Part shown: positions 46,681 to 55,574 of the stretch, one piece after another
Layout of the letters: each line of letters begins with the position of its first letter
Numbering within the stretch: position 1 is the stretch's first letter
Notes under the pieces: generated by a model
The model's input: only the letters and a program-made list of their open reading frames with translations
Told to the model about the DNA's origin: nothing
Databases searched by the model: none
DNA from: Flavobacterium piscisymbiosum
Lineage (GTDB): Bacteria; Bacteroidota; Bacteroidia; Flavobacteriales; Flavobacteriaceae
Assembly: GCF_020905295.1 (NCBI RefSeq)
Contig: NZ_JAJJMM010000001.1
Location: 3,844,001 to 3,908,000, forward strand
DNA length: 64,000 bases
Direction of reading: 5' to 3'
Made by a program: the position numbers and the translations under genes

Positions 46681-46890
46681 TTCGCGGCGGGTTTATTTTA
46701 AACTAAAAAGAACTTTTTACAGACAGTAGGACTTAATTAGTTTATTCTAATTGAAGTGTTAAAAAAATATTTATTCAAAATTGTAGTACATCATTCATGA
46801 TAATACTTCTGATACCTAATTAAAACAATTGTATGAGTAATAGATGTATTCTTTGCTCCTTATTTTTTTATCATTTTAAAAGTATAAATT

Positions 46891-48642
46891 TTGATTAAAA
46901 AGCATTTATTGAATAATACATTTAGTTTGCTGAAACTAAAATTCAAACAAAGAAAAATAATCCACTATAGCTTAATAACCTGTGTCATTTTTTTACAATT
47001 AATTATTGTAATTATTTGGTACAATGAATCTTCAAATGAATCCCAGATGTCTAAAACTTTGGATTCTATGAATTCTATCAATAAAATATCACATTTTACA
47101 GGTAAGATCAATAGCTCGTTTATCGATTCTCAAAAGAATTTCAGTAATTATAAAACCTATAAAGACCAGATTTCTTTAGATAAATACAATGCTTCCTTAA
47201 ACGAAATAAGCCGTCTGGTGGATAGTTTGAGTTTGCTTACTAAGGGCAATCAGGAGTTTATGAAGATCTTGAAAGAAAAGTATCAGTCAGAAAATACGAT
47301 TTTATCTTTAGAATCAGATATTGATTCTATTATCGAAACCCAGCTTAATCCGGCAAAAAACAATGTTTCAAAATCATTCAAACTCAATAAATTTCAGTAC
47401 AAAAAGATTTTAGACAGTATAAAAACCGATTCTTATATCAAAGTTGACAGTGTTTCAAAAAAAGGATTATTTACCAGACTGGGTGATGCCTTAGCCGGAA
47501 AAATGGACGTGCAGAAAGAACAGCTGAAGATCACAGTTACCATGAAATACAATGATAAAGTTGTGTCCGGAAGTATCGAAGATCAGTTTGCCAATATGTT
47601 TAATACGACAAATAAATATTACGAAAACCAATTTAAAAATCTAAAAAACTCGTTTGCAAGTTTAAGAGATCAGGATTCGAAACTAACAGAACTAAATAAT
47701 AAATTACTGAATTTAGAGGCAGAAATAATGCCTCATTATAACAAATCCCTAAATGTTCTTCAGGGCAATACCCAAAAAGAATTATTAGATCGATACAATG
47801 CCAATAAAGCAGCCAGAAGCTATACTATAATAATTTTGATAATATTGATGTTTGTGATATCGATCGTACTTTTTAGTTTTACCAGAATGGCATTTCAGTA
47901 CGAAAAAAGATTAACAACCGCTCAGATAAAAATCCGCGAAAGCCTGAATTTCAAGAATAGGATTATGGGTATGGTGAGCCATGAAATCAGATCGCCTCTA
48001 AGTATTATTTCTATTTATAGTAAAATGATCAGCTCGTCGATAAAAGATCCTGAAATCAAAGAAACGTTTAAATCGATTCAGTTCACGACCAATTCGTTGC
48101 TCCTTTTAGCCAACCAGATTTTAGAATATTCTAAAGATGAAAATTATTCGCCAAAACTAAACAGCAAAAACTTTCATTTAAAAGAAGAAATCAATCAGAT
48201 CATTTATTCGATGACTTCATTGGTAGAAAGCAAAGGAAATAAAATAGAGGTAAAATCTAATTTAGTTTCAGATTTTGAAGTGTATTCTGATGCGACCAAA
48301 ATACATCAGCTTTTTTATAACATTATAGGAAATGCCAATAAGTTTACAAAAAACGGATTAATACTCATTGCCATGAATGTTGAAAATAACTCAGGCAAAC
48401 AAATGAATTTAAAAGTCGAAATTCAGGACAACGGAATTGGTATTGCAGAGAATGACTTAAAAAACATTTTCGAGCTTTATTATCAGGGAACGGTTTCCGG
48501 AAAAGTAAATGATCTGGGCGTAGGATTAGGGCTTAATTTGTGCAAAGAAATAGTAGAGCTATTTGGCGGGAAAATTAGCGTTGAAAGCCAGGAAAGCAAA
48601 GGAACAAAGATTATGTTTAATCTGATTTTAAGTTTGGTTTAA
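46891..48642 (+). CDS. Sensor histidine kinase, paired with the LuxR-type regulator
   Basis: 583 residues from TTG 46891. No ATG precedes the first membrane helix (about 27-46), so a TTG start or another rare start must be used. The extracytoplasmic domain (about 47-308) is rich in coiled coil. Helix 2 is about 309-335. HisKA has GMVSHEIRSPLS (phospho-His ~364) and HATPase has YNIIGNANKFT, IQDNGIGIA and GVGLGLNLC. It is followed by the NarL-type regulator 86 bases later, the likely partner. The upstream promoter resembles the one before the PAS kinase. Confidence 0.88.
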   Translation: MIKKHLLNNTFSLLKLKFKQRKIIHYSLITCVIFLQLIIVIIWYNESSNESQMSKTLDSMNSINKISHFTGKINSSFIDSQKNFSNYKTYKDQISLDKYNASLNEISRLVDSLSLLTKGNQEFMKILKEKYQSENTILSLESDIDSIIETQLNPAKNNVSKSFKLNKFQYKKILDSIKTDSYIKVDSVSKKGLFTRLGDALAGKMDVQKEQLKITVTMKYNDKVVSGSIEDQFANMFNTTNKYYENQFKNLKNSFASLRDQDSKLTELNNKLLNLEAEIMPHYNKSLNVLQGNTQKELLDRYNANKAARSYTIIILIILMFVISIVLFSFTRMAFQYEKRLTTAQIKIRESLNFKNRIMGMVSHEIRSPLSIISIYSKMISSSIKDPEIKETFKSIQFTTNSLLLLANQILEYSKDENYSPKLNSKNFHLKEEINQIIYSMTSLVESKGNKIEVKSNLVSDFEVYSDATKIHQLFYNIIGNANKFTKNGLILIAMNVENNSGKQMNLKVEIQDNGIGIAENDLKNIFELYYQGTVSGKVNDLGVGLGLNLCKEIVELFGGKISVESQESKGTKIMFNLILSLV

Positions 48643-48728
48643 AGTAAAAAAACTAGTTGTTTTTGTATTTTATAATCTTAATAAAATAATAAAGAGTTAG
48701 AGAAAAAGAGTTGTAATAATTTTAATTT

Positions 48729-49382
48729 ATGAAAATGAAATCACCATCCAACAACTATACTTTTTTAGTTGCCGATGACCACAGCGTGGTAAGGCAGGGA
48801 GTTTCTCTGATTATTAAAGAGTTGTTTTTGAATGCCATAATTTACAAAGCAGGAAATTTTAAAGAAACATTTGATATCCTGAAAGAAGGAAAAGTAGATT
48901 TACTCATATTAGATGTCAATTTTCCAGACGGGAATAGTATTAATGTAATAGCAGAAATTAAGGCAATACAGCCTGATATCAAAATTTTAATATTTTCGGC
49001 TTATGACGAAAATATTTATGCCATGAGGTATTTGAATGCCGGCGCTTCGGGGTATCTGAATAAAGAAACTACCGAGGATGAAATGAAAAATGCCATTAAT
49101 ACCATGATGTTATCCGGTAAATACATTACTCAAAATATCAAAGACAAGATTTTAGATTCTTATATTTCAAAGAAGCCTACAAATCCTTTAGATCTGTTAT
49201 CGAATAGAGAAATCGAAGTCGCGCAGTTATTAATAAAAGGTTATGGAAATTTAGAAATACTAGAACTTTTAAACCTTAAAAAAACAACTGTAAGCACTTA
49301 CAAAAACAGGATTTTCGAAAAATTAGAAATAGATAATCTGGCCGATTTAATTAAGTTTTTTCAGCTTTACTATGATGAATAA
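48729..49382 (+). CDS. NarL/LuxR-family response regulator
   Basis: 217 residues. The receiver (about 10-125) has VADDH, phospho-acceptor D62 (LILDVNFPDG) and K112 (SGYLNKET). The LuxR-type helix-turn-helix (about 155-212) has LSNREIEVAQLLIKGYGN and TTVSTYKNRIFEKLEI. It is paired with the upstream kinase. It lies between two promoters that share the TGTAGAA-N4-TTCTACA pattern, so it is the first candidate to bind them, though direct proof is absent. Its own end is followed by a good terminator. Confidence 0.93.
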   Translation: MKMKSPSNNYTFLVADDHSVVRQGVSLIIKELFLNAIIYKAGNFKETFDILKEGKVDLLILDVNFPDGNSINVIAEIKAIQPDIKILIFSAYDENIYAMRYLNAGASGYLNKETTEDEMKNAINTMMLSGKYITQNIKDKILDSYISKKPTNPLDLLSNREIEVAQLLIKGYGNLEILELLNLKKTTVSTYKNRIFEKLEIDNLADLIKFFQLYYDE

Positions 49383-49437
49383 CCAGATTTTACATTATCT
49401 GATATGAAATCAGGTCTTTTACAAAATTTTACACTAC

Positions 49438-49464
49438 AAAACAGGAATCTATGGTTCCTGTTTT
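49438..49464 (+). terminator. Intrinsic terminator of the regulator gene
   Basis: Ten-base stem AAAACAGGAA with TTCCTGTTTT, 7-base loop, then a run of T. Confidence 0.88.
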
Positions 49465-49501
49465 TTTTTGACTAAAACTCCCTGAATTTATATGTTTTTT
49501 C

Positions 49502-49570
49502 TGTAGAAATCATTCTACATAAAGGCGTTCATTATTCTATAAAGTATCGATTTTATTGATAGTATTTTTG
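49502..49570 (+). promoter_or_regulatory. Two-site promoter upstream of the PAS kinase
   Basis: TGTAGAA (49502-49508), 4 bases, TTCTACA (49513-49519), 15 bases, TTCTATA (49535-49541), 21 bases, TATTTTTG (49563-49570). All four spacings equal those at 46445-46513, while the spacer sequences differ. Confidence 0.75.
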
Positions 49571-49904
49571 TAATGTCAGGAAGAAATAGCAAATGAGAAG
49601 TTTAAAAATCCTGACATAAGAATAATCTTTTTGTTGCCCCAGACGGCTTTTGTTTGTGTTTTTGGATTTTATGCAATGCAGGTCAATTTTATTTTTAGAA
49701 AGTGGCCGTCTGATCAACAAATAATTGTTTTTGTATTAAAAAAAAAATAGAATTTAAGATTATAGAAGGTTTAAAGGAGAGAGAATATATGCCGGATTGA
49801 GATTTTATTAATGTAAGTTTAGTAAAAAAGTTAAAGAAATCTCTCCTTTAATTATTTCTGTGGTGTTTGAGATATTAAGGAATGTTATTTTAAAAAATAA
49901 GAGT

Positions 49905-51419
49905 ATGGAATTTGATTTTTATAAAACAAAAAAGAATAAAAGTACTAATGTTTTGAAATCTAAACTGTTTGATGAGATTAGCGATGCTTTTTTTGTGTTC
50001 ACGATTTCAGTACATGATGATTATAAGATGCCATTTATAAGCGATTCGGCTTATGATATGTTTGAAATTTTGCCTGATGATATGTTTACCAATACTATAC
50101 TTTCGGTTCATAGCAGAATTCATCAGGAAGATAAAAATTTAGTAAAACAGTCTTTGATTGATGCTATTAAAAAAGGAAAAAAATGGGATGTAATTTTTAG
50201 GGCACAATTGCCTGATAAAGGATTATGTTGGCTAAAAGTTACCACAAAAAGAGAGGTAAATAATGATGGCAGTGTCGAATTATACGGACGAATAACAGAT
50301 ATTACAGACCTAAAAGATCAGGAATTAAAACTTAAAATTTCAGAAGAGCGATTCAAGTTCGCCTTAGAAACTTCGACTTCAGGTTTTTGGGATTGGGATA
50401 TAAAGGCAAATGCAGTTTATTATTCGCCGCAGTCTCTTAAAATATTAGAATTAGATGTTGTAAACAATGTTGATGCTCCCGAACGTTGGGCTGAAATTGT
50501 ACATCCTGATGATCTCGAAAAATATTATAAAGTGATTTATGATCATTTTGATGAAAAAACGCCTTTTTATGAAAATTTTCATCGTGTACTTACATCCAAA
50601 GAAAAATACAAATGGATTTTGAGCAGAGGAAAAGTTATAGAACGTGATGCAAACGGAAACCCATTAAAAGTAATAGGAACCCATACTGATGTTTCGTCTC
50701 AAAAAGAAAAAGAGTTGGAACTAATGAAAAAAATGGAATTCTACAGTGAAAAAAACAACAGATTACTCAACTTTTCGCATATCGTATCTCATAATTTAAA
50801 CTCGCACGCAGGAAATTTTAAATTGCTTCTGGACATGATAGATTTAGAAGAAAATTTTGCCGAAAAACGCGAAACAATGAAATACCTGCGAACAGTTTCT
50901 AACGATCTCAACAAGACTATTGAAGATTTATCGCAAATAGTCAATATTCAGAATAATGCTGAAATTGCGGTAGAACCACTGAATTTGAATGCTTATTTAA
51001 GCAGGGTTCTTAATATTGTTAATGCTTATAGTTACAGAAATAATGCGACGATTATAAATAATATTCCGGCTGAAGCAACGATAAATTTTAATCCCGCTTA
51101 TCTCGAAAGTGTCTTGCAGAACTTGTGTACAAACGCAATAAAATATGCTAATCCGGATAAGTTTTTAATCATCGAATTTAATTTCTTTCTTGAAAACGAG
51201 AAGAAAGTATTGACAATAAAAGACAACGGATTAGGGATTGATCTCGAGAAATACGGGCATTTGCTCTTTGGGATGTATAAAACATTTCATAAACACGAAA
51301 AAGCAAATGGAATAGGTTTATATATCACAAAAAACCAGATTGAATCTATGAACGGTAGAGTTACAGTAGAGAGTCAGGTAGGAAAAGGAACCACATTTAA
51401 GATCATTTTTAATGATTAA
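49905..51419 (+). CDS. Cytoplasmic PAS-domain histidine kinase
   Basis: 504 residues from ATG 49905; a GTG at 49860 is possible but less likely. There are no membrane helices. PAS 1 is about 20-145 and PAS 2 about 150-275 (GFWDWDIKANAVYYSPQSL, with a PAC end GNPLKVIGTHTDVS). The phosphoacceptor region has FSHIVSHNLNSHAGN (His ~296) of the Bacteroidota SHNL type. HATPase has LQNLCTNAIKYA, IKDNGLGID and NGIGLYI. It has no adjacent regulator of its own and shares its promoter pattern with the upstream kinase, so cross-talk with the NarL-type regulator is plausible. Confidence 0.88.
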   Translation: MEFDFYKTKKNKSTNVLKSKLFDEISDAFFVFTISVHDDYKMPFISDSAYDMFEILPDDMFTNTILSVHSRIHQEDKNLVKQSLIDAIKKGKKWDVIFRAQLPDKGLCWLKVTTKREVNNDGSVELYGRITDITDLKDQELKLKISEERFKFALETSTSGFWDWDIKANAVYYSPQSLKILELDVVNNVDAPERWAEIVHPDDLEKYYKVIYDHFDEKTPFYENFHRVLTSKEKYKWILSRGKVIERDANGNPLKVIGTHTDVSSQKEKELELMKKMEFYSEKNNRLLNFSHIVSHNLNSHAGNFKLLLDMIDLEENFAEKRETMKYLRTVSNDLNKTIEDLSQIVNIQNNAEIAVEPLNLNAYLSRVLNIVNAYSYRNNATIINNIPAEATINFNPAYLESVLQNLCTNAIKYANPDKFLIIEFNFFLENEKKVLTIKDNGLGIDLEKYGHLLFGMYKTFHKHEKANGIGLYITKNQIESMNGRVTVESQVGKGTTFKIIFND

Positions 51420-51480
51420 ATGTTGCGATGCTTTACAATTGAAATTTAATACAAGGTTACACAAAAAATAATTTTTAAAA

Positions 51481-51861
51481 ATGGAAAAATTTGTAATTAA
51501 CAAAAATGCAAATGGAGAATATCAATTTGATTTTATAGATAATAATGACGAAATTATCTTGAGTAGTGGAGAATATACCAGAAAATACATGTGTATAAAA
51601 GGAGTTGAATCTGTAAAACTCAATTCGCAGGACAACACCAAATTTAATAGAAAGACATCCCGAACCAACAAAAGATATTTTAATATAAAAGCTTTTAACG
51701 GAAAAATTATTGCAATAAGTAAAATGTTCGAAGATAAACTTTCGTGCGATTTAGAAATAGAATCATTTATAGCAAAGGCACCAAATGCTTTAATCGAAGA
51801 CCGTACAAATAATAAAAAAGAACCTAAGATTTACAGTAGGGCAGTGGCCGAAGTAAATTGA
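51481..51861 (+). CDS. YegP-like (DUF1508) protein
   Basis: 126 residues. The start MEKFVINKNANGEYQFDF then IDNNDEIILSSGEYTRKYMC and GVESVKLNS is the DUF1508/YegP pattern. A second, weaker copy (RYFNIKAFNGKIIAISKMF) follows, so this is a two-repeat protein as in YegP. Family members are small stress-linked proteins of unknown mechanism. It lies 61 bases after the PAS kinase and may be on the same transcript. Confidence 0.8.
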   Translation: MEKFVINKNANGEYQFDFIDNNDEIILSSGEYTRKYMCIKGVESVKLNSQDNTKFNRKTSRTNKRYFNIKAFNGKIIAISKMFEDKLSCDLEIESFIAKAPNALIEDRTNNKKEPKIYSRAVAEVN

Positions 51862-51921
51862 TAATAAAACGAAAAAACAAACTGCCAAAACTCTTATAAA
51901 TGCGAAATTCATCAAGATAAA

Positions 51922-52254
51922 ATGAACAGAAAAACGATCTCAATTATTAGCTACCTAACGATTATTGGCTGGGTGATTTCCTTTATTGTTTACCATAATG
52001 GCGGCAGATCTTCATTTGCCCAATATCATCTCAAACAATCTTTTGGTCTGGGAATTTTTGGTGCAGTATTAAGTATGCTTTTTATTCCGGTAATTGCGAC
52101 AGATCCTGTAATGTCAACGTTATTTTCAATTTTAATTTTTGGAATTTTGATCGTTCTGATTGTTGGAGTTGTAAATGCTTTTCACCAAAAAAGAAAACCA
52201 ATACCTCTTATAGGAATTATGTTTGTTGATCGATTTAATTTTATAAAATATTAA
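51922..52254 (+). CDS. Small membrane protein, DUF4870-like
   Basis: 110 residues with three membrane segments (about 5-24, 40-60 and 66-88). The segment FAQYHLKQSFGLGIFG between the first two is typical of the DUF4870/Tic20-like group. The terminator at 52304 ends it. Function is unknown. Confidence 0.75.
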   Translation: MNRKTISIISYLTIIGWVISFIVYHNGGRSSFAQYHLKQSFGLGIFGAVLSMLFIPVIATDPVMSTLFSILIFGILIVLIVGVVNAFHQKRKPIPLIGIMFVDRFNFIKY

Positions 52255-52303
52255 TTTTATTTAGTTTTCAAGGCTACAATTTTTTAAATGAAAACTAATA
52301 TCT

Positions 52304-52330
52304 AAGACCGCTTTTTGCGGTCTTATTTTT
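52304..52330 (+). terminator. Intrinsic terminator
   Basis: AAGACCGC pairs with GCGGTCTT around a TTTTT loop, followed by A and six T. Confidence 0.9.
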
Positions 52331-52488
52331 TATAACAAAATGTTGTTTCTTTTTTTGAGTTTGAAAAAATAAAAGTCTTATTGTAATGATTATATGTCTT
52401 ATTGAGACCATTATTACTCTTGGATTAAAATACTTTTAGGTTTGTTTTTCAAGTTTTTTTTGAAAAAATAAATTTAAAGTTGTAAAAA

Positions 52489-52940
52489 ATGACATTAAAA
52501 AAAACGAAAGTTTTAGTACGTGATCCTAGAGGACTTTTTAATAAAATATTTAAAAAAGACCTTACTCATGAATTTGAACTTACAGATAATTCTTTCCTGA
52601 CTGAAAATAAGAACATAAATGATTTCGACCGTTTCATATTTGTGATATACAATAAGTTAGAGTTAAGTGATTTTTTGAAATTAGAAAAAAAGGATCCAAT
52701 ATTTTGGTATGTCTCTTCAGTAAACGTTTGTGCAGAGACTTATCTTTTATGGAAGAAATTAATGATCTTATTGTTTTGGATAGTTATAAAACACGAAAAA
52801 CAATTATTAAAGACTTAAAACTACATCTTAAAAACACTTCCGGATTTAAGAAACAAGCTGCAGAATTCGATTCTCCAAATTCATATCAAAACCAAACCCA
52901 GTCTCATGGTTTTTTTAAGACGGTGTTTTTGTTTGTATGA
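52489..52940 (+). CDS. Receiver-like protein split by a -1 frameshift
   Basis: The zero frame (from ATG 52489) gives KVLVRDPRG, a strand RFIFVIYNKLEL, and then continues as PIFWYVSSVN, which looks unlike a protein core. The -1 frame from 52692 continues naturally as GSNILVCLFSKRLCRDL then EEINDLIVLDSYKTRKT to a stop at 52938-52940. The junction is the heptamer A AAA AAG at 52686-52692, in the correct frame for -1 slippage. The joined 150-residue product has receiver-like strand order but no acidic pocket. It may be programmed frameshifting, a phase-variable A-run, a recent pseudogene or a sequencing error. A GTCTCT/AGAGAC stem lies at 52711-52739. Confidence 0.6.
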
Positions 52941-53189
52941 TTATAAATCGATAAGGAAATAATAAAAAAGGCAAAGCTTACTTTACTGTTTTTTTATGCC
53001 AAATAAAGATTTGTTTTTTGAAATACGAACTCAAAACACTTCGTTTTTGTAATCACGCCAATAAGGTTCATAAGGACTATGATTCTTACACTTGGGCGCT
53101 TAAATGTTAATAATCCTGTTATTTTTTGGAAGTCTTTGGGCTAAACTGCTCGATTTTTCGTACCTTAAAAATTCTAACAAATAAAAACA

Positions 53190-55370
53190 ATGATGACAAA
53201 ATTACGAATTTCATTAATCAACATTCACGGACTCTTGAAAGGTTCAGGTTTAGAGATTGGTAGAGATGCTGATAATGGCGGACAAACAAAATATGTATAC
53301 GAGCTCGCTGAGTTCTTATCGCAACATGAAAATGTAGAACATGTTCATATATTTACAAGGTTAATTGATGATAAAGATCTTTCTCCTGAATATGCAGTTC
53401 CTATCGAAATCATTAATGATAAATTAGACATAAGGCGTATTCCTTTTTTAGGAAAAAAATACAAGCCAAAAGAACAATTATGGGACGGTTTAGACACTTT
53501 TGTAAACGGAATCGTCCAACACATTAAACTTCATGATATATTTCCAAACTGGATTCACTCTCATTACGGAGACGCCGGATATGTAGCCAGTGAATTATCT
53601 ACTATTCTAAATATTCCTTTCGCACATACCGGGCATTCGCTGGGTTTTCATAAAAAAAATAAATTACTCGAAAGTGGTTTGAGCGAAGAAGAAATTGAAA
53701 AGAAATATAAGTTCAAACAAAGAATAGCTGCCGAAGAAAAAACATTAGAATTAGCTGAATTCATTGTTACATCGACAGAACAGGAAATTGAAACCTATAA
53801 ACCCTACAAAAATTTTGAATTAGGTAAATACCACGCCATTTCTCCGGGAATTGATACTAGCAAATTTGTTCCTTATTATCACAGAGAACAGGATGCTGAT
53901 AAGCAAATGGAAGAGGAGCAGAGGAAATACTGGGTATCTGAAACCATTTCTAAATTTTTAATAAATCCGCATAAACCTTTTATTCTGGCGCTTTCGAGGC
54001 CTGATCGCCATAAAAACCTTCATACCTTGATTGAAGTTTATGGTAAAGACAAAGAACTGCAAAGCATTGCCAATCTGGTGATTTTTGCCGGAATCAGAAA
54101 AGATATTTCGAAAATGCCGGAATCTGAAAAAGATGTGCTGACAGATTTATTACTATTAATGGATAAATATGATTTGTACGGAAAAATGGCCATTCCGAAG
54201 AAACATGACGTCGAAAATGAGGTTTCGATTATCTATCGCTATGCAGCCGAAAAAAGAGGTGTTTTTGTGAATTTAGCTTTGCATGAAAACTTCGGATTAA
54301 CCGTAATTGAATCGGCAAGTTCAGGTTTACCTGTTGTGGTAACCAAGAACGGCGGACCATCAGAAATTATTCCGACTTGCCAAAACGGAGAATTAGTAGA
54401 TCCGCTGGACGAAAACGAAATCAAAAAAGCATTGCGAAATATCTTAACCAATGAAAATCAATGGAAATATTACTCGAATAACGGAGCGATAAATATTCAG
54501 AAACATTACAGCTGGTTAAGTCACGTAAACCAATATGTAGATTTGGTCAATGAAAACTTATCGTTGTCGTCCGGTTCAGGAATCAAAAAACAGCATTATC
54601 CTAATATCAATATCGAACGATTAAAACGTAAGGTAGAACATTTGTTTGTTTCAGACATCGACGGTACATTAATAGAACCAAAATTAAACAATCCCGGCTT
54701 AAAAGAACTCAAAGAACATTTGATCAATCGTACCGATAAAATGGCATTCGCACTGGCATCCGGACGAAATTTAGCATTGGTAAAACAAGTTATCGACGAA
54801 GAACAATTTCCTTTGCCGGATTTTATTATCTGCTCTGTAGGAACCGAAATTTATTATACAAATGGTAAAGATTATATTTTAGACAAAGGCTGGGCTAAAT
54901 TTTTGGCCGGTCGGTGGAAAAGAGAAGATATTGTCAGCCGTTTGAAAGAAGTTCCGTGGTTACGATTGCAGGAAGAAGAAGCACAAAATCCTTATAAAAT
55001 ATCCTATTATTATGATAAAGAAAAATACGATCACGAGCAATTAATCACCGTTTTAGGCGCTGGATGGTACAAAGTAAATATCATCCCGAGTCATGGTGAA
55101 TTTCTTGATTTTATCCCTAAAAGAGCCTCAAAAGGAAATGCCATTAAATTTTTATGTCGTAAATGGTCTATTCCTTTATCGAATGTTATTGCGGCAGGAG
55201 ATTCAGGAAACGATATCGATATGTTCAGAGGTGCTGTAAAAGGAATCATCGTAGGAAATCGTAGTGTTGAATTGGCTGATTATGAAACCACAAAAAGTAT
55301 TTATGTGGCCAAAGATTCAGCTTCTTCGGGTATTTTAGAAGGATTAAAACATTATAAAATAATAAAATAA
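53190..55370 (+). CDS. Sucrose-phosphate synthase/phosphatase fusion
   Basis: 726 residues, no signal peptide. Residues 1-~470 form a GT4 glycosyltransferase of the sucrose synthase type: SLINIHGLLKGSGLEIGRD, NGGQTKYVYELA, HSHYGDAGY, FAHTGHSLG and the GT4 motif ENFGLTVIESASSGLP. Residues ~485-726 form a HAD phosphatase: VSDIDGTLIEP (catalytic Asp pair), ASGRNLALV, and GDSGNDIDMF. Bidomain enzymes of this type make sucrose from UDP-glucose and fructose-6-phosphate. The GH32/43-like gene 204 bases downstream would be able to break sucrose or a fructoside. Both domains keep their signature residues. Confidence 0.9.
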   Translation: MMTKLRISLINIHGLLKGSGLEIGRDADNGGQTKYVYELAEFLSQHENVEHVHIFTRLIDDKDLSPEYAVPIEIINDKLDIRRIPFLGKKYKPKEQLWDGLDTFVNGIVQHIKLHDIFPNWIHSHYGDAGYVASELSTILNIPFAHTGHSLGFHKKNKLLESGLSEEEIEKKYKFKQRIAAEEKTLELAEFIVTSTEQEIETYKPYKNFELGKYHAISPGIDTSKFVPYYHREQDADKQMEEEQRKYWVSETISKFLINPHKPFILALSRPDRHKNLHTLIEVYGKDKELQSIANLVIFAGIRKDISKMPESEKDVLTDLLLLMDKYDLYGKMAIPKKHDVENEVSIIYRYAAEKRGVFVNLALHENFGLTVIESASSGLPVVVTKNGGPSEIIPTCQNGELVDPLDENEIKKALRNILTNENQWKYYSNNGAINIQKHYSWLSHVNQYVDLVNENLSLSSGSGIKKQHYPNINIERLKRKVEHLFVSDIDGTLIEPKLNNPGLKELKEHLINRTDKMAFALASGRNLALVKQVIDEEQFPLPDFIICSVGTEIYYTNGKDYILDKGWAKFLAGRWKREDIVSRLKEVPWLRLQEEEAQNPYKISYYYDKEKYDHEQLITVLGAGWYKVNIIPSHGEFLDFIPKRASKGNAIKFLCRKWSIPLSNVIAAGDSGNDIDMFRGAVKGIIVGNRSVELADYETTKSIYVAKDSASSGILEGLKHYKIIK

Positions 55371-55510
55371 ATAACAGATGTTGGTTATTCTTTAGATATC
55401 CGGATGATCGTTGTTATTAGAAAGTTTCAAAGGAACGATTTATATTGTAGCAAGGGATTTAATGCCTTGAAATGTGGAATTTCGACAAAGATTGGCGATT
55501 TTGTTTGCGG

Positions 55511-55535
55511 TCCTTCGACTTCGCTCAGGATGACA
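55511..55535. repeat. Short dispersed intergenic repeat (CTTCGACTTCGCTCAGGATG)
   Basis: The sequence between the two sucrose genes contains a GC-richer block that I recognise from many Bacteroidota intergenic regions. It is a single copy in this window. Confidence 0.45.
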
Positions 55536-55574
55536 AAAATGACACAATAAGTTAAATAATAAAATAGGTTAAAT

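Larger units (their letters stand above)
46059..46890. other. Gap with decayed gene and long kinase leader
   Basis: 830 bases holding a glycosyltransferase remnant (46182-46353), the two-site promoter at 46445-46513 and a ~370-base untranslated leader before the kinase. A terminator-like hairpin lies inside the leader. No intact gene was found. Confidence 0.6.
49383..49904. other. Gap with terminator, two-site promoter and structured leader
   Basis: After the terminator and promoter, the ~330-base leader holds a 9-base inverted pair ATGTCAGGA (49573-49581) and TCCTGACAT (49609-49617), and a second pair CAGACGGC (49640-49647) and GCCGTCTG (49705-49712). No gene was found. Confidence 0.6.
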
